From Epiperipatus broadwayi (Eukaryota > Onychophora > Udeonychophora > Euonychophora > Peripatidae), in contig JAQFVV010000205.1 in assembly GCA_028023455.1 (NCBI GenBank), forward strand, positions 1,285,353 to 1,349,352: a stretch of DNA of 64,000 nucleotides, read 5' to 3'. A program made the position numbers and the translations under genes. Shown here in pieces: positions 23,860-35,281 of the stretch. The notes below the pieces were generated by a model that did no database searches, had not been told where the DNA came from, and saw only the letters and a program-made list of their open reading frames with translations. Numbering within the stretch: the stretch's first letter is position 1; every line of letters begins with the position of its first letter.

Positions 23860-24850
23860 ATAAAATCCTGACTAGTTTCAAGCTTATGTCTTTCATCAAG
23901 GAGGAACTTTTGAGTCTTGGATCAGTGTCTGTATCTTTAGAATCTAATACACCTTTCCTTTTCCGACCATCATTTACCTTTCTATTAACCATAAAGCTAT
24001 TAGCCCAATTTGAAAAACATGTTAATGTTTTCACTCTAAACCAACTTGCCTATATAATTATATAGAGAACTCAAAACAGTGGTTTATATACATTATAGTG
24101 TCCTTAGTTTTTTAACAATTTATAAGCATCTCTATCCTGTGGCAAGAAATAGTATAAAACGAATAAAATGTCACATGGCTCTATCACATGACTTCAGGTT
24201 ACTCAATGCTGCTTTAGCAGCATCCCTTTTTGTCTTCACATCTCTCCATTTACCATAAGCCTTAGTAAATAATAGTGCAGATGACAGTACTTAATAAATC
24301 ATTATTCAATGCTGTCCTATTCAATATCCCAAACTAGTTTCAAGCTTATGGCTTTCAACATCAGTGAGGGGCTTCAGCTCTTGGATCAGTGTCTGGATCT
24401 TTAAGATCTAATGCACCATTTCTCTTCCAGACATCATTTACCTTTCTGTTTAACTATAAAACTATTAGCCCAATTTGAATAACAGCTAAGTGTTATTTTA
24501 CTGATTTGATACTTTCCCTGGCCATAAAATAGAAAGTACCTATATTTGTAAAAGACTAAACCATAATGAATAGAAACTGAATTGTTTCTGTTCCATATAA
24601 ATGCAGGCAAGTTGGCTTAGATTAATAACATTTATATATATTTTTGAATTAAGTTCATAGCTCGATAGTTAAACAGAAAAATGATGACTGGGGGGAGGAA
24701 AGATGCATTAAACCTAAAGTTCCAGACATTTGTTGTTAAGATCCATAGCTCTTAATGATGAAAACCATAAGCTTAAACTAATCTGAGAATAATGGATAGG
24801 ACAATACTGGATAGAGATTTATTAAGCACTATCAACTGCATCTATTATTT
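23860..24850. repeat. Family C repeats in opposite orientations with decayed hammerheads
   Basis: Three related segments: 23865-24020 (minus-sense motif TTGATGAAAGACATAAGCTT then GAAACTAGTC), 24255-24490 (minus-sense CTGATG with a 3-nt insert, then AAGCTTGAAACTAGTTTG) and 24640-24850 (plus-sense, heavily decayed AATGATGAAAACC..TAAACTAATCTG). The flanks share GATCAGTGTCTGGATCTTTA and TTTACCTTTCTGTTTAACTA. They are cousins of family A with an AGCTT stem II. Confidence 0.6.
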
Positions 24851-25402
24851 ATTAAGTATAAAATAAGTGGTATGGATGTGGTGAAGAAAAAGGATATTTA
24901 TAAAATATTAAAATGCATGTAATCGTATTATAATGCATCCAATGCAATCGGAAACATAAATATTTGGGTTTAATCTTACATATCATCTCCAGAGATAAGT
25001 CAAACGAATGTTATGATGATAGTTTGAAATTAGTAGTGGATGATTAAGTCATCAAAATTATCATAAACCTTGGTTATTGGACTATTATGATGATGTACTG
25101 AGTTTATCTTTTATTCACAATCCCATTAGAGATTCACCATTTCCCACATTATTAGAACTCTTTGGAATGTGGCCCTTGATTTTTATATGCTAGACATATA
25201 ATATTCTACTACGTCAGACATATGGTGGAATGATGAATAAAAAACTAAGAAGTATTTAATTTAGCAAAAAAACAAACAAACAAATAATTTAATAAGATTA
25301 TTAAACAAATCAATGAATGCTAGCACAAATAAGTATTCCAGTTATGTGTACTTAATATAATCAGCACATGTCAACATTAAAATCGGATTAAAAAACAATT
25401 TT

Positions 25403-25502
25403 ATAAATAAAATAATTCATAACTGTTTTAGTTAATTCCCATATTATTGACAATAAATAAAATAATTCATAACTGTTTTAGTTAATTCCCATATTATTGA
25501 CA
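25403..25502 (+). repeat. Exact tandem duplication, 50-bp unit x2
   Basis: AATAATTCATAACTGTTTTA followed by GTTAATTCCCATATTATTGA occurs twice, 50 bases apart, almost without change. Recent slippage, or an assembly artefact. Confidence 0.85.
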
Positions 25503-26766
25503 TATCTTGACAAAAATACTTATAAAAAAGTAATGCCCTATCCCAGATAGCAACGAATATCAACATGATTTTTAGGCATATATAAATAAAACATCGAATT
25601 CTGAATAAAAAGCAAAACGTGGAGAAAAATACAAACAAGTGAAACTGTCAATATAAAACTTCCTTCTCTCATTTAATAATTTGCAACTTAGAAATTCTAA
25701 GTAAACAATACAAATATATAACATAATATAAATAAAGTAAAACAAATACTTATTTTAAAATAAACACACCAGTTTATTTTAAGCTAATAAACTCTTAAAA
25801 CTTTATTAGATAACATATAAGTCTTATCTGAAATTTCAATTACATCTTTGCATATCCTATCTAAAAAACTTGAAGTTTAAGGGTACCTAAAATGGTGTGA
25901 AAAAAGAATTGATAATGATATAAGAAACAAGCAAGGAAAGCTATAGAATAGAATAAGTATCAAGAGTGTAAAACATTTTGATATTGGTAGGAAACATCTA
26001 CAATAAAAAAAAAAGATAGAACTATTATTAAAAAGGGAGATGACATCAAACGGGTAGAAGACTTCTATCAAGAATTGTAATAAAGAACAAGTACCTCCAA
26101 CAACTATTACATCTTCTGAATTTTCCAGGATTTTAAGTGAAGAAGTGAGATATGCAATTGAATTTATGAAGAGAAAAGCTTCAGTTAATGATGAAATTAT
26201 AATTGATATATTAAAAGCAGGTGAAGAAATAAAATTATATACCAAATGTCTAAATGATAAAGATGCACCAAATTATTGGAAGAATGCAGTACTAATATTT
26301 AAAAAAGGTGATAAAGAAGATATTAAAAATTACAGACCTATCAGCCTTTTATACAAAATTTATTACCAAGATAATTACAACTCGTCTACAGAGAACATTG
26401 ATTTTAATCAACCAAGAGAACAAGTTGCATTTAAGTGGTTTTAGTACACATCATATCAAATGAGAAAAGTTATAGAAAAGATCAACAAATATGAGTTGCC
26501 ATTATGCTTTGTAGATTATGAAAAGGCATTTGATTCTATAAGCATTTCTTCAGTGATTAAAACATTGGATCATAAAGATATAGACTCAGAATATTGTTAT
26601 ATTCTGAAACATATTTATAAAAATGCAACAGTAACAATTATATTACATAATAATACTAGGAAGGTTAACATTGAGAAGGGTATAAGACAAGGGTGGCTCC
26701 ATCCAAAACTTTTTCCAGCAATGCTACAATAACTATTTTATGGATTAAAATGAAAACTAATGAAGT

Positions 26767-26847
26767 AATATGCTGATGCGTTGCGGTGAAACTTTCTATG
26801 TAATAATTTGTAGATAGAAAGTTTCACCGCAACGCACCAGCGTATTA
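26767..26847. repeat. Perfect-stem hairpin insertion inside LINE
   Basis: GCGTTGCGGTGAAACTTTCTAT is followed after about 14 bases by its complement ATAGAAAGTTTCACCGCAACGC. The outer parts also pair (TAATATGCTGATGC with GCACCAGCGTATTA, a few mismatches). It splits the LINE RT between motif B and motif C, so it came in after the LINE. It is more GC-rich than its surroundings. Confidence 0.85.
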
Positions 26848-27064
26848 TTAATTGCAAGGTGAAATAAAATTTGATATTACAGTAAAAAGTAAATGGAGAT
26901 TATTTAAGTCACTTAGATTTTGTAAATGATGTACTTGTTTTTGCAAATAATACTCTAGAGCTTTAGGAAATGTTGGAGTTATCAGATGAAAGTAGGACTA
27001 AAGGTAAATGTTAAAAAGACTAAAGTAATGTTCAATGGATTTTCTCAAAAGATAAAAAATAGAT

Positions 27065-27230
27065 TATGATGAGTTAGAAGTTAACAGATACAAATACCTT
27101 GGTCAGATTATTACAGATGGAAACATAATGGATGAAATTAATCTATGATGAGTTAGAAGTTAGCAGCTACAAATACCCTGGTCAGATTACTACAGATGGA
27201 AACATAATGGCTGAAATTAATCACAGAAAT
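27065..27230 (+). repeat. 79-bp tandem duplication within LINE
   Basis: TATGATGAGTTAGAAGTTA..GGAAACATAATGG occurs at 27065 and 27144. Each unit encodes the same YKYLGQI-like segment, in line with a duplication after the LINE died. Confidence 0.85.
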
Positions 27231-27712
27231 AAATTTGGTTGGGGTGCTTTTGGTAGAAATTAGTTATTACTAAAAGGAAATATGCCTGTGTTGAAAAGGA
27301 AAGTTTTTTAATAAATGTTTTATAGTTCTTACTTATGGATCCGAGCCTTGGACACTTAATAGAAGCGTAATACAGAGACTTCATACTACTCATAGAAGTA
27401 TAGAGGGATGCATATTAGACATATTGCAAGCACAATACATGGGTAAGAGATACAATAGGTGTTAGAGACATCATTGAAAGGATTAAAAGACTAAAGAGGA
27501 GTTAGGTTGGACATATTGCGAGAAGAGGTAATAAGATTGACAATTGAAATATTAAAATGGATTTCAAGATAGTAAAAGATCCGGAAAGACCACGTGAGAT
27601 GGATGGATGAAATAATGAGTATGCAGGGTGATGTGGAAAAGAGGCTAGAGATCGGAGATGGATTGAACTTGGAGAGACCTTCATCCTGCTGTGGATTGAT
27701 AATGATCATCTA

Positions 27713-28480
27713 TTATTATTTATTAAAATTTACAGTAAGTGGCTGAGATAGTAAAAAAATAACTTTTTTGTATAAAATATAAAGCAAAAAGGCTCCAGGA
27801 ACATATATGCATCCTAATACCTATACTTCTAGACATCTTGCTGAAACTCTAAAACTGAAATCGTAAAAATAATAAACTAGATAGCACACTGAAAACAATC
27901 ACGTTCCATTAGCTCACAGAAATATATTATATAGTTAAATTACTTATTTTCGGGTTGAAAATATGTATTTAGCAAATAATAAAGATCACTCAAGAAATTC
28001 AAAACGTTCACTTTACGTAAAATTAATCCATGAGAGAATCGTAAAACCATATCATACGAACTCTAAGCGTTAAAGTTTTTAAAAAACAAACATTCGTCGA
28101 CCGAAGATCGTTGTGATTATTTTTTACCTACCATACTTTTAATTACTATTAATCAATAAACGCTTCTAAAATATGCAGACTCCTGAGTAATTTGGACATC
28201 AAAATTCAACTATAGAACATTAACAATAATCAGTTACTGATTAAAATCCAAACGGGAGATAGAATCAACGCAATGTAATCAACTAGCCGACCCTGAAACT
28301 TTTTCAATATACGGGAAGAGAAAAATTTAATAAGTTAGCCTACGACAATAATAAAGCCTTTGAAATTAAACACTTTTTTCTACATTTTATTAAAAATTAT
28401 AACAATACTTCGAGATAAAATTACAATTTATATTACAGACAATATACGATCTGCAAATTCTGTACATATTAAGTTTCGTA
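27713..28480. other. Unassigned DNA, relatively CpG-containing at the 3' side
   Basis: No repeat matches seen. From about 28000 CpG dinucleotides become more frequent than in the repeats, leading into the putative promoter and exon at 28558. Confidence 0.4.
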
Positions 28481-28557
28481 GAAGACAGCAAAGTAGGCGA
28501 CATTTTTTATAACAGAAGCGGGAAAACTTTTGATTTATGCGCATGTGTAAAGAGTAA

Positions 28558-28590
28558 ATGGCATCATGGCTGCCCTGTAGCTGTAATCAA
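28558..28590 (+). CDS. Candidate first coding exon of unknown host gene
   Basis: An ATG after TAAAGAGTAA opens a frame reading MASWLPCSCNQ that runs exactly into a strong splice donor, CAA|GTAAGT, at 28591. Upstream (28440-28555) is CpG-containing sequence with TGCGCATGTG, resembling an NRF-1 type promoter motif. A second ATG at 28566 is in another frame and stops quickly. This could instead be a 5' untranslated exon. I do not recognise the protein, and 11 codons give no family evidence. Confidence 0.25.
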
Positions 28591-29700
28591 GTAAGTTTTT
28601 TTCCTAAATCACTGTTTATGAAATTAATGGATTATTTTCAAAATATCAGTAAACTTATGATATTGTGAAAATTGATTTGTGACCATTTTTTAAAAATAAA
28701 TACTGTAAAATTGTCAAATAATTTTGAAATCATGAAGTATTAGCGAAATGAATATTAGAAGCATTGTTTTTACGAAGAGATCGTTGTACTATAATTATGA
28801 AATTTATTTACTTTTTTGATTTTGTAATTTATAGACTTTTGTAATGTAAATTTTTTTAAAAAAGAGCAATATACTACTTTATGGAAATATTTATAATGTA
28901 CTTTTTCTTTTTATGAAATTTTACTCATTTCATTGAATATTTTATTTACTGCAAACGTTATGGTGTAGGCCCTAGTGTGTTTTCCTTTTAGATTTGGAGT
29001 AATCGCTTAAAAAGATGAAAGTTTTAAAGCAATAATTGTTCACATTATCTTGTTTATATTTCAGAAAGATTTTATAAAATAATGATGCACATCGGGAAAA
29101 AAGTCTTAGAAAATGACATATAAAAGTACATTATCGTATCTTCTCAAGAGTTCGGGGGAAAACGTGGTGTACTACGCTAGATAGAATTTCATACAAACAT
29201 TAATTTTTTCACTTTAGTGCTGATATTCATATGATTGTAAAGATCTTTATCAATGTATATTTTAATTTATTAATCTTGAATTATTGAGTTTAAATGATTG
29301 ATGGTTGCAGTTAATTATATATTTGAAGTAAAGAAAACACCGATTTAATATAGATTTCTGCAGCAGGTTCAAAATAAATAATAAGCGCAAAAAACAAAAA
29401 AGGTTGCGGATTTTAAAATTTGTAATGTATATATTTTATAGTCGTACAATAGGTACTTTTCTACTTTATGCTTAGTCGGACAAGCAATAATTGATCCCTA
29501 TAAAAAGGTTTTAACTAACAGATAAGAGATGTTGCCTTAAGATTTAAACTAGAATTTAATGTATTTTTTTAGGTACGATGATTATAGTTGAGCATGTAGT
29601 TACTAAGTTGTTCAAGAAAGCACATTGATATTCTTGATAGTTACTTTGCCTGGATGATCTAGGCTGTTTGCTTCCTCTTATTAACTACTCTTTCTTACTA
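28591..29700. other. Unassigned AT-rich DNA (putative intron)
   Basis: No repeat or coding feature recognised until the Gypsy LTR at 29705. Confidence 0.35.
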
Positions 29701-29704
29701 GGGC

Positions 29705-29967
29705 TGTTATATTTTGTAGAAAATATATTAGGCAATATTTGTTTGCATGATAGCGATTATAGCATTGAAGATTTAGAACTTTAAATCAAGGACTAATTGT
29801 TAATATGTATGTAAAGGAACTAATGAACACTATTTAGTTAAATCTTAATTGATGCGTATATATATAATACGTAAATAAATGTATTTATTCTTATTTAATA
29901 ACGTTTTGGATAATTAATAATTTTGTGATAATTGTTGGTAGTCAGCCTCATAGCTGAATACATCGCA
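29705..29967 (+). repeat. 5' LTR of Gypsy copy 2, internally deleted
   Basis: Starts TGTTATATTTTGTAG and ends near AGCTGAATACATCGCA. Compared with 6072-7346 about 1 kb of the middle is missing, including the site where the other copy carries the hammerhead repeat. Confidence 0.78.
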
Positions 29968-30130
29968 AAGCTGGCGCAAACTGACAGTTGCATTCGAACC
30001 AGGTGAAAAAGTAGAGATGTGTTATAATAGGGTTTATGTAGTAGTGTCTCGTGTAAATAGGTTGGTTTTAGAATAGTTTAGTATAAACTAGAATTTTGTT
30101 CTCATGAATATATATATAATTTAATAAAAA

Positions 30131-30615
30131 ATGCCATTGGGACAGTCGGCAATAGCCCCATTTGATGTAGGGGATGTTTGGGGAGTGGCCATTTTATGCT
30201 ACTCAAAATTTTTTTTTTTGCTAAATGGTATTGTGGATGAGAAGAAAAAAATAGCTGCATTGTTATGTCTATCAGGCAGAGAAGGTAATTGCGATGATAA
30301 ATAAGTATTACGAATTACTTATAAAGGATACGGTAGCCTATGTGGATATTGTAAAAAAGTTGACAGATCATTTTAGCCCCAGTCAATCTAAGTATATAGA
30401 AACGGTTGTCTAAGAAACAAAGCAAGCAAAAGGTGAATCTATAAAAAATTACAGTTTAATTTTAAGGCAATTAGCAAAAGATTGTTTATACAGGAACTAT
30501 GTTGAGGAAATATTGCTTGATCAGTTATTATGGGGTCTGCTTGATGGTAGTCTGAGAAAAAATCTGCTGTGTGATATAGATTTGAATTTTGAGCAAAGGA
30601 AAAATGGTTAATGGA
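30131..30615 (+). pseudogene. Gypsy Gag pseudogene
   Basis: Starts MPLGQSAIAPFDVGDVWG, continues after a frameshift near 30290 with YYELLIKDTVAYVDIVKKL, then DHFSPSQSKYIETVV, an in-frame stop, then KGESIKNYSLILRQLAKDC and LLDQLLWGLLDGSLRKNLL. This is the usual order of Gypsy Gag capsid blocks (Fd..W, L..HF.P, gEsi..Y...LR.LA..C, DQ...Gl....R..LL). One frameshift and one stop separate it from a readable gene. In retrotransposons Gag forms the particle around the RNA. Confidence 0.8.
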
Positions 30616-30843
30616 GTTTCAGAATCGAAGAATGTGGTAGAGAGAGGTCAAGTAAAACTCAGTTCAAAGGGGCAGCACTAAAGAATCTATTGAATCAAGT
30701 AGTAATAGTGACTGTGTTGGAGTAAAAAGATGCCACTAAAACCACGTTAGAGGGTGGGTAGACAGACACCATTGAATATATCAGGTGGAATGAAAAATCT
30801 GAAAAGAAAATGAATAATCCTAAGTTAGTTAGTCATTAAACAA
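30616..30843 (+). pseudogene. Gypsy Pol C-terminal tail, copy 2
   Basis: Aligns base by base with 7850-8090 of the first Gypsy (TTAATGGAGTTTCAGAATCG, AAAAAGATGCCACTAAAACC). The junction with Gag follows GAGCAAAGGAAAAATGG. It lacks the RT and integrase core, so Gag has been joined directly to the tail. Confidence 0.65.
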
Positions 30844-30989
30844 AAACATTAATGTCATGAATGGTGGAAAAATTGTAAATCTAAAATCCAACAAGTTGAA
30901 TTTCTTGGTTTCACTTTTAATTGTGATTTAAATTAAAAATTTTATCATCGAAATTATATTGCATCTTGTTGTTAACAAAACAAATCCTT

Positions 30990-31190
30990 GTTTGGCAGTA
31001 GCAAACTCTCCATACAATAGTGCCACTCAGTGCAAGTCTTAGTAATCAATAGATGCAAGGTTTGTGCATAAAATCCCCATCTAGTGTCTAGTCATCCAAT
31101 ATCCCCAGATTAGTTTCTAGCTTGTGGCTTTCATCAGTTTGCTACTGCTTTTATGTAAGTATAGAAAATTTGTGATCATGCGATGTTTTG
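30990..31190 (-). repeat. Family A repeat, joined at hammerhead core
   Basis: Left arm (TAGCAAACTCTCCATACAAT) runs to the minus-strand hammerhead (GATGAAAGCCACAAGCTAGAAAC, then TAATCTGGGG) and stops at CTGA, where the outer end of the right arm (TTTGCTACTGCTTTTATG) is joined. The 5' strand of stem I is therefore lost and stem III reads ACTAAT, so this ribozyme is broken. Confidence 0.7.
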
Positions 31191-31199
31191 GGGGTTTTT

Positions 31200-31640
31200 A
31201 AGTCCTGGCTTAACACCAATTATCATTTTATGTGGCGTAGATTTTTTATCTGTAATGATAATGCAAATAAATTTTGATGGACAACCAATTTCAAACAATG
31301 CCATAGACATATTCTATTAATTAAATCAAATGCTTTGATCAAATCTTGGCAACAAGCACCATATCTATTGTGCTTCTTGATTCTCTAAAACTACATTGAG
31401 ACTCTGGTTACCATTTATTTATGACTGGAAGCAACCTATTTAATAGAAATATTGAAATTATAAATTAGATTTATAATATCTAGGAGATAAGAGTTCATAT
31501 ACTACTGAATTAATCATGGAAGTGTTTTTAATAATACTGATGGTGTAGAATATCCGCCCATGGATTTCCCAGCTTTGGGATGGTGCTCTAGTTTTTAACT
31601 TAATATAAATTTGTAATCCATAGAGGATCTAATTTCCCTT
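31200..31640 (-). pseudogene. LINE reverse transcriptase fragment
   Basis: On the minus strand, PESQCSFRESRSTIDMVLVA (from about 31410 down) matches the RT block LPESQCGFRxxRGTxDMIF, and after a frameshift DLIKAFDLINRICLWHCL matches motif A (DLxKAFDxVxRxxLW) with the catalytic Asp. Upstream ADIL and LLPVINKW fit the preceding block. The motif set differs from the RTE-like copies in this window. Too short and broken to be active. Confidence 0.72.
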
Positions 31641-32929
31641 CAGTCATTAGGAGTGATTAATGATCTGGAAAGGTGATATAGTTTGTAATATTTTTATTAT
31701 TATACTTATGTTTGACCTTTAATGTGATTTATGATTAAATTAAATTAGATTTTTACTCCTACCTCCTATCTTGTTTCATTTCTGTTATTTGGATTTGGAT
31801 GTGAACTCTCAAATATTATTTTAATTGTTAAACACTAATTTTTCATATCTATATGATTATCATAATTTGTGCTAAATTAACTTTGATGATCTCCTTTGCC
31901 AAATGGCAGGTCCATTACAATATATAAATTTTGAAGGGTTATACACATATCAAAAGTTTACTTATTTAGAAAGTGATTTGTCAGATCACAGAATTTGGTC
32001 ACTTAAGGGAAAGTCATTCTTTTCGCGTATTTTGTTTTCAAATAATAAGCAAGTATTTGATTATTGTTAGTAGTAATAGCATGACTAATTGTGTAAAACT
32101 GCCTATTATGAAATGTAGAAGGAAGAAATATGTCTTGATCTGCTCAGACAAATACCAATAAATAAGATATCACTTTATATATGTCAGCCCTTAATAATCT
32201 TTAGTAGACAATATTCTTGCCAGTATTATTCATCATGTTAACTCAGATTAATTTTAGATTCTTTTTCTTCTCTTACCTTCCTCTTAAAATTAGTCTTTTT
32301 TCATTGATAAGTTATTTAATACATTGTTCTTCTTTTACCCGAATTTAAATTATTTTAATATTTTTCACCCATTTTTTCAGCTTACTTTTTTTTTCACTTT
32401 ATTGTATGACTTCCAATCTTTGCATTTTTTTCCAATCTAGATTTCGTTGTGTTTTTTTTTTTTTTTACAAACTTTTATGTTTTGGATCCAAATTTTTTGA
32501 TTTAACATTCTAAGTTAAAATGCTATATTTAGTTTTACTATTTTTCCATTTCAATTTGATTCATGTCTTTTACCTAAATAAAAATAATGTCTGTTTATCT
32601 GAATTATGTAAAGAGTTTCTATAATATTAAACTGCTAGAAGAAATTGTGTTAACTGAATGACAAAGACACTGATAGTGAATATTATTGCTCTGCCATAAT
32701 TCCATATTGCTTATCTCGTACTCCTCTGAGCACAGAATCTAAATATGTAGACCCATATCATCCTCTATAAATTGCCGAAACATCTACTGAAATTATTATT
32801 TTCTAAGTACTAAATTTAATTTATAAAGTCTTATTATAGTTTCAAAAAAAAAAAAGAAAAAGTTGAGGAATGTGGAGGATTTGAACCAACTCTCATAAGA
32901 TCAGTAGATGAAATTTCTATTAATTGTTG
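31641..32929. other. AT-rich DNA without recognised gene
   Basis: Poly-T rich, with a run of 14 T near 32452. No gene. A GGATTTGAACC motif at 32878 resembles an inverted B box but the rest does not form a tRNA. Confidence 0.35.
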
Positions 32930-33135
32930 CCTTTGACAGAATAGCTGTTGGTTAGAGTGTTGCCTTAAAACTCAGCATTCAAGGATCTAAAGGTGTAAGT
33001 TCAATTCCTAAGCAAGTATTGTCACTGATCAAGCCAGCAACACCTGGAGAAGAGTGAATAATAATACCACTCAAAACATTGTGTAGTCTTGTGTTGTTTA
33101 TTTGTGTGTTAATGTTTAAATAAAGTTTAAAATTT
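32930..33135 (+). mobile_element. tRNA-derived SINE, second family
   Basis: TAGCTGTTGGTTAGAGTGTT is a good A box with D-arm form, and GTGTAAGTTCAATTCCTAAG a good B box. A non-tRNA body follows (GTCACTGATCAAGCCAGCAACACC) and ends near TTGTGTGTTAATG. Not a functional tRNA: the anticodon arm is not well formed. Confidence 0.6.
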
Positions 33136-35130
33136 TCTAGACATCAACATTTCATGATAAATGATGGAAATAGTCTAAGATATTAGCATGTTATTTTCCA
33201 CTGTTAATTTTTTTTCTGCTTCTATTCTGATATTATTAGCTCTTGCTTTTTCTAATAGCTCCTTCTTAATATAAATATATTTTGTATTGCCCTTAGATTA
33301 TTGGTTGCAGTTGTTGATTTTCATTTTTTTTAAAATGAGTAGTTATTAATTTTTTTATATGATGGATTTTTTTAAAATGTCAATATAATATTAAAATTAC
33401 GTGGAAAATGATATTCAAAGAAAAATAGCATATAGTAATTTTTTTAGGTTTAATTTGATTTAGTATTGGCAAAAAAAAAAAATGTATATGAATGCTATAT
33501 AAACTAAACAGTTTACAATATTCATTTTTTTTTTCTGCTTATTCGACTATAATCTCCCACTAGATAGATTACAGTGTTCTTTTTTTATTCTAGATTCTAA
33601 CAAGATTAGCCAATTATGACAAACCAAGGTTAGTTGATTGGAATAATTTAAAATAGTTACATTAAAATACCTTTTTTTAATATATGATTTTTATTAAATT
33701 TATATTTGATATGTGATTCAATGTCTTTACTATCTGCTGATGAAACTAATCCAACATATAAATACTAATGTAATGTCAGGTAGTCATTTCTTATTTTTAG
33801 TCCTTCTATATGTTTTATCTGATCCCTAATAATTTTATTTCAAAAGAAAATATTTATTTACATTTTATCAACTACTTATATATTAAATTATGTAATGGTT
33901 TTATGGGTGTTTAAATTTTATCCAGAGGGTTGCAAGAGATATAAAAAAAAATCTCACTCTTGGATTATATTGTTATTAAAAAGATTTGTGAGTAATACTT
34001 GACAGGAGGAATTCATTTATTTAGGGTAAATTTATAAATTTTTTATTATTTTGCCCTTCATTGTCAGTACGACGATAGAGTGCATATTCAGAAATTTTAA
34101 ATCCAAGATTGCATCCAGGTCTCTTACTTCTGAAGATCAAACTTCTTACAAATTCTCAAACAATAAAATAGTTCAATTACCATTATTGCTCAATTTAATA
34201 CAATAATACCATTTTTTTGGTACAAAAGATTAAATAAACTTCTGATAAAGGCTGTTTATTTAGCTGAAACAGTTGAGGGGAATAAAATTGCATTAAAAAA
34301 ATACAAAATAGATGAAATGATTATATTTGATATACAAAATTCTGCCCAAATATCACTTCAACCAATGAAAAATATAGTCAAAAAATGAATCCAGTTGCAT
34401 TAATCACACGAATAAAGAAGTTTGAAAAAGGCAAATGATTCCCAAGATGCATTTCATGTAAACCAGCATTCATTATTTGACCCAATCTATCACATAATGC
34501 ATCTTGGATATCCTTTGTTTTTCCAGATATCTTTACTTATAAGATGAAATAAATGCTGATTCTGTATGAAAGGCATCTAGGGGCTTATTTGCATTTTTTA
34601 GATTTCTTTATTCATTGATTAAAATGTATATTTTAATATGAAAGTTAAATTCTACAAGAGAATATAAACAATTATTAAATAATACAGTAATAAACTTCAA
34701 AAAATTGTTAATCAGACTTTCAATATCAAAGCAAGACTACAGTTGTTTTTAGCAAACCTCAGTATATATCCCAATATGGATTGAAACACCAATTAGTGAT
34801 AAAACAATTTTTTCTTAATTAATTATATATACATTATAAATTGGAAACACCAATTATTATTAAGAGAAATGCTTTAAGGTTATGAGAAATTTTTGAGTTA
34901 AATTATGTGCGATGAGCATCTTTTATTTTACAGTTTTTATTACTTTTCATCAGAAAATAATTTTTGTGTCAGCAAGCTTAACAAATGTTCAAAAAACACA
35001 ATTGTTTTTTTGACTATTACAAAGATGAACAAGCTGAGTTATTCTAGACTTTGGCAAACCAAGGCATAAAACAATTATGCTGTCATCATTTTTAAGTTTA
35101 TCTTTAGAATTTTTAATTAGTTATTAATGA
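33136..35130. other. AT-rich DNA without recognised gene
   Basis: No coding motif or repeat shared with the rest of the window was seen. Confidence 0.35.
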
Positions 35131-35280
35131 AAACAGTAGCAAATTTTTCCACACAATAGTGCCATCTAGTGCAAACTGTAGTAATCAATAGATGCTAGAA
35201 GGTTGTGCATCATAATCGCTATCAGGTGTCGATCAATCCAATATCCCCAGACTAATTCCTATCTTATGGCTTTTTTCAAT
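35131..35280 (-). repeat. Family A repeat, truncated and decayed
   Basis: Starts AACAGTAGCAAATTTTTCCA and runs to a mutated hammerhead (ATCCCCAGACTAATTCCTAT). It stops exactly where the long foldback element begins (35282). Confidence 0.6.
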
Positions 35281-35281
35281 G

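Larger units (their letters stand above)
25890..27712 (+). pseudogene. RTE-like LINE, copy 2 (pre-RT to 3' end)
   Basis: The longest copy of this LINE. 25890-26140 holds the linker before RT (VEDFYQEL). 26145-26444 reads FKKGDKEDIKNYRPISLLYK (RT motifs 1-2). 26460-26732 has FVDYEKAFDSI (motif A) and KGIRQGW..PKLFPA (motif B). Motif C near 26889-26950 reads FVND instead of FADD, losing one catalytic Asp. 27065-27230 is a tandemly duplicated YLGQIITDGN block. 27340-27690 covers the C-terminus to the ERPSSC-like end and a GATCATC/TTATTATT tail. Stops, frameshifts and a hairpin insertion at 26767 make it inactive. Confidence 0.82.
29705..30843 (+). mobile_element. Gypsy element copy 2, deletion derivative
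   Basis: Same family as 6072-9695. Contains a shortened 5' LTR (29705-29967), primer-binding-site region, Gag (30131-30615) and then a direct jump into the Pol C-terminal tail (30610-30840). Protease, RT, RNase H, integrase core and the 3' LTR are missing. Confidence 0.75.

Noticed and set aside
32868-32940. tRNA-like sequence with GGATTTGAACC
   Set aside because: Only an inverted B-box-like motif; no acceptor stem or anticodon arm could be formed.
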